Assembly (NCBI GenBank): GCA_038331135.1 | Contig: JBBQOS010000036.1 | Span: 1 to 8,076 of the forward strand | Reading direction: 5' to 3' | Source: UBA9337 sp038331135 | Lineage (GTDB): Bacteria > Patescibacteriota > Minisyncoccia > Moranbacterales > UBA9337 | DNA: 8,076 bases | Shown: positions 6,296 through 8,076 of the stretch, piece by piece | Position numbering within the stretch: the stretch's first letter is position 1 | How the letters are laid out: each line of letters starts with the position of its first letter | Notes under the pieces: model-generated | Databases searched by the model: none | What the model saw: only the letters and a program-made list of their open reading frames with translations | Told to the model about the DNA's origin: nothing | Translations under genes and position numbers: made by a program

Positions 6296-7684
6296 ATGTT
6301 CGAAAACAAAAAAATATATAAAATAAAAATCGTTGCTTTGTTGATAATTATTTTTATGGTAATGCCAGTGATTTCTGGTTGCGCAGAAAGTAAGTCAAAT
6401 AAATATTCTTTGGATCTTGAGGTTTGGGGAAGCTTTGATGATAATAGCGATTTTTCTGAAATATTGGCTAAACTTAACAAAGCCAATCCCTTTATCAACA
6501 AAGTAGTCTATAAAAGAATACCTATCGATAGCTACGAAAAAGAATTAATTGATGCTATGGCCGCAGGCAATGGTCCGGATATATTTTTAGTTAATAATGC
6601 TTGGATGCCTAGATTTGAAGATAAAGTTGCGCCTGCTCCAAGCGAAGTAATTATTGAAAAAGATTTTAGAGCTAATTTTATCGAAGTCGTGTCCAATGAA
6701 TTTATCGGCAAAAATGGAGAGATATATGGAGTGCCTCTTAGCGTAGATTCTCTGGCTCTTTATTATAATAAAGATTTATTTAATGCTGCTGGAATAACTT
6801 CAGCGCCTACTACCTGGAGTGAGTTGTTGGACTATAGCAAAAAAATGACGAAAATTGATGAATTGGGAGAAATAAGAAAAGCTGGTATTTCGATGGGAAC
6901 AGTTGAAAATATAAATAGATCTACAGATATTATAGATTTGTTGATGCTTCAAAATGGTGCACAAATGCCAAGTCAAAATAATATTGGATTTAAGCCGAAT
7001 TATGATATTACTAAAAATGTTTTAGGATTTTACACTCAATTTTCTAGGTTTAGTTCGCCAGCGTATACTTGGAATAAGAGAATGGATTATTCCATAGATG
7101 CTTTCTATAAAGGTGATTTGGGAATGATGCTGAATTATTCTTGGCACATGGATACTATAAGAAGCAAAAATTCTAAGTTGGATTTTGCCATAGCTCCCAT
7201 TCCTCAGATATCAAGTGATAATCCAGTAAACTTTTCTAATTATTGGTCTTTTGTGGTTAATAAAAATAAGCAGATTAAGCAAAAAGAAGAAGGAGTTCCC
7301 GTTACCAACGAAATTAGAATTCACGAAGCTTGGCAATTTTTGAAATTTTTAACATTCAAAAATAATGGAAAGTTTACAGCTATTAATTATAAAACAAAAA
7401 ATAAAAAAGAATATGCAGTAGAGATTGACCCAGCGGCTCTTTATATTGAAAACACTAAGCGTCCAGCAGCCAGAAGGGATTTAGTTGAGAAACAAAAAAC
7501 TGATCCTATTTTAGGGGCATTCGCTTATGGTAATTTGATAGCTAAATCATGGTACAAGAAAAATTCCAACAGCATAGAAAGTATTTGGGCTGAAGCTGTA
7601 AATACTATAAATACTGGAGATGCCACAGTTGATCAAGCTTTACGATCTATTGAGTATAGGATGAAACAGGTTAATGTTGAATAA
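6296..7684 (+). CDS. ABC-type solute-binding lipoprotein, family 1 (SBP_bac_1)
   Basis: This is an extracellular binding protein of the maltose/sugar-type family 1. The 462-aa protein starts with a basic, then hydrophobic signal sequence. It ends in lipobox ISGC, predicting lipid attachment at Cys29. Family features follow: LDLEVWGSF (39-47), AAGNGPDIFLVNNAWM (89-104), GEIYGVPLSVDSLALYYNK (141-159) and a TTWSELL segment (172-178). Further on, KGDLGMMLNYSWHM is typical of the C-lobe hinge. I prefer the ATG at 6296 to the TTG at 6290, because it gives a standard signal peptide and lies 11 bp after a TAAAAT. No permease or ATPase gene lies in the window. The ligand is probably a carbohydrate or related solute by family, but that is uncertain, since family 1 proteins in CPR genomes often stand alone. 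Confidence 0.9.
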   Translation: MFENKKIYKIKIVALLIIIFMVMPVISGCAESKSNKYSLDLEVWGSFDDNSDFSEILAKLNKANPFINKVVYKRIPIDSYEKELIDAMAAGNGPDIFLVNNAWMPRFEDKVAPAPSEVIIEKDFRANFIEVVSNEFIGKNGEIYGVPLSVDSLALYYNKDLFNAAGITSAPTTWSELLDYSKKMTKIDELGEIRKAGISMGTVENINRSTDIIDLLMLQNGAQMPSQNNIGFKPNYDITKNVLGFYTQFSRFSSPAYTWNKRMDYSIDAFYKGDLGMMLNYSWHMDTIRSKNSKLDFAIAPIPQISSDNPVNFSNYWSFVVNKNKQIKQKEEGVPVTNEIRIHEAWQFLKFLTFKNNGKFTAINYKTKNKKEYAVEIDPAALYIENTKRPAARRDLVEKQKTDPILGAFAYGNLIAKSWYKKNSNSIESIWAEAVNTINTGDATVDQALRSIEYRMKQVNVE

Positions 7685-7700
7685 TAATTACAAAAATCCA

Positions 7701-7714
7701 AGAAATTAATTTCT
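7701..7714. repeat. 14-bp perfect palindrome downstream of the lipoprotein gene
   Basis: AGAAATTAATTTCT is its own reverse complement and lies 17 bp after the lipoprotein stop and 46 bp before the pilin start. It contains the recurring 10-mer AAATTAATTT. It could be a protein-binding site for the pilin promoter or a remnant of a weak terminator; the sequence does not decide. Confidence 0.35.
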
Positions 7715-7743
7715 AAATTAAATTTAAAACTTTAAAACAAAAA

Positions 7744-7749
7744 TAAAAT
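7744..7749 (+). promoter_or_regulatory. Candidate -10 element 10 bp before the pilin ATG
   Basis: TAAAAT lies 10 bp before the start codon, the same distance class seen for secG (TATAAT, 11 bp) and the lipoprotein (TAAAAT at 6279, 11 bp). It would give a near-leaderless mRNA. The surrounding DNA is nearly all A/T, so chance occurrence is quite possible. Confidence 0.2.
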
Positions 7750-7759
7750 TAAAATCAGT

Positions 7760-8076
7760 ATGAATTTAACTAAAAAAAGTATTTTTTTAACTCTATTGTT
7801 TTCAGCTTTTGTTTTTTGTTTTACGCAAGTTGTTTTTGCTGCTAAAGATACGGAAGGGTTAGTTCCTTGTGCTGGAGATTCTGTTTTTGAAAATAGATGT
7901 ACCTTGTGTGACTTAATTGTGGGAATCAGCAATATCATAAACTGGGGGAGAAACATTTTAGTGGTAGTAGCTATTGTAGCAATTGTAGCTGGAGCAATTA
8001 TGTATATAATCAGTGCTGGAAATAGTGGTATGATGGAATCAGCCAAAACTGTCATCAAACAAGCACTTTGGGGAGT
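7760..8076 (+). CDS. Pilin-like small membrane protein (TrbC/VirB2-type T4SS pilin family), 3' truncated by window
   Basis: The frame is open from the ATG at 7760 through the window end, giving 105 complete codons without a stop. The N-terminus MNLTKKSIFLTLLFSAFVFC... is a signal peptide with likely cleavage after FA or FAA (residues 27-28). A short external segment contains Cys37, Cys47 and Cys50 (GLVPCAG, then RCTLCDL). It precedes an amphipathic stretch (NIINWGRNI), a membrane helix (about 66-85) and the turn SAGNSGMMESAKTVIKQALWG. This layout matches the small VirB2/TrbC-like pilins common in Parcubacteria, whose conserved element is the SAGN...A...I..A..G end after the helix. It would form a surface filament or a secretion-related structure; the role is inferred. 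No Shine-Dalgarno is visible. The continuation lies outside the window. Confidence 0.82.
   Translation, partial: MNLTKKSIFLTLLFSAFVFCFTQVVFAAKDTEGLVPCAGDSVFENRCTLCDLIVGISNIINWGRNILVVVAIVAIVAGAIMYIISAGNSGMMESAKTVIKQALWG

Noticed and set aside
7732..8058. A 108-codon open frame on the - strand
   Set aside because: It lies opposite the pilin gene, whose + strand translation has a signal peptide, Cys motif and typical helix. The - strand product is low-complexity and unlike any family I know.
1..8076. CRISPR array, insertion sequence, toxin-antitoxin pair or phage genes
   Set aside because: No spaced direct repeats of CRISPR type, no transposase or recombinase motifs, no terminal inverted repeats with target duplications and no small toxin/antitoxin pair were seen.

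Overview
The window is an AT-rich stretch (roughly two thirds A+T) with every recognised gene on the + strand. Content and style point to a Patescibacteria/CPR bacterium of the Parcubacteria side. The signs are orphan ABC-type solute-binding proteins without permeases, an RNase J with a basic N-terminal tail, a bifunctional phosphoglucose/phosphomannose isomerase, a small Cys-containing VirB2/TrbC-like pilin, and no Shine-Dalgarno sequence before any gene. TGA is used as a stop (the RNase J gene ends in TGA), so the TGA=Gly code of Gracilibacteria/Absconditabacteria is not in use. The lineage assignment is inference from gene content, not from a marker phylogeny.

Layout: tRNA-Gly(GCC) (32-103); secG (144-359); a membrane-anchored family 5 peptide-binding protein (448-2070, true start probably further upstream); a 172-bp spacer with degenerate 7-bp repeats; bifunctional glucose/mannose-phosphate isomerase (2243-3256); a 450-bp gene-free spacer with a good promoter and several inverted repeats that may form the RNase J leader; RNase J (3707-5551); a small class I SAM methyltransferase (5679-6263); a family 1 solute-binding lipoprotein (6296-7684); and the 5' part of a pilin-like gene cut by the window end (7760-8076).

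The genes are mostly housekeeping and surface functions: protein export (SecG), RNA processing (RNase J), sugar-phosphate interconversion, nutrient capture (two solute-binding proteins) and probably a surface filament or secretion structure (pilin). They look like a loose co-directional series, not one dedicated pathway. Only the methyltransferase and the lipoprotein are tightly spaced (32 bp).

I do not see a clearly new biological system. The points most worth checking are the altered last metal-ligand motif of RNase J, its long structured upstream region, the peptide-binding protein gene whose conserved-looking N-terminus has no ATG/GTG/TTG, and the short spacing between -10-like hexamers and start codons where no ribosome binding site exists.
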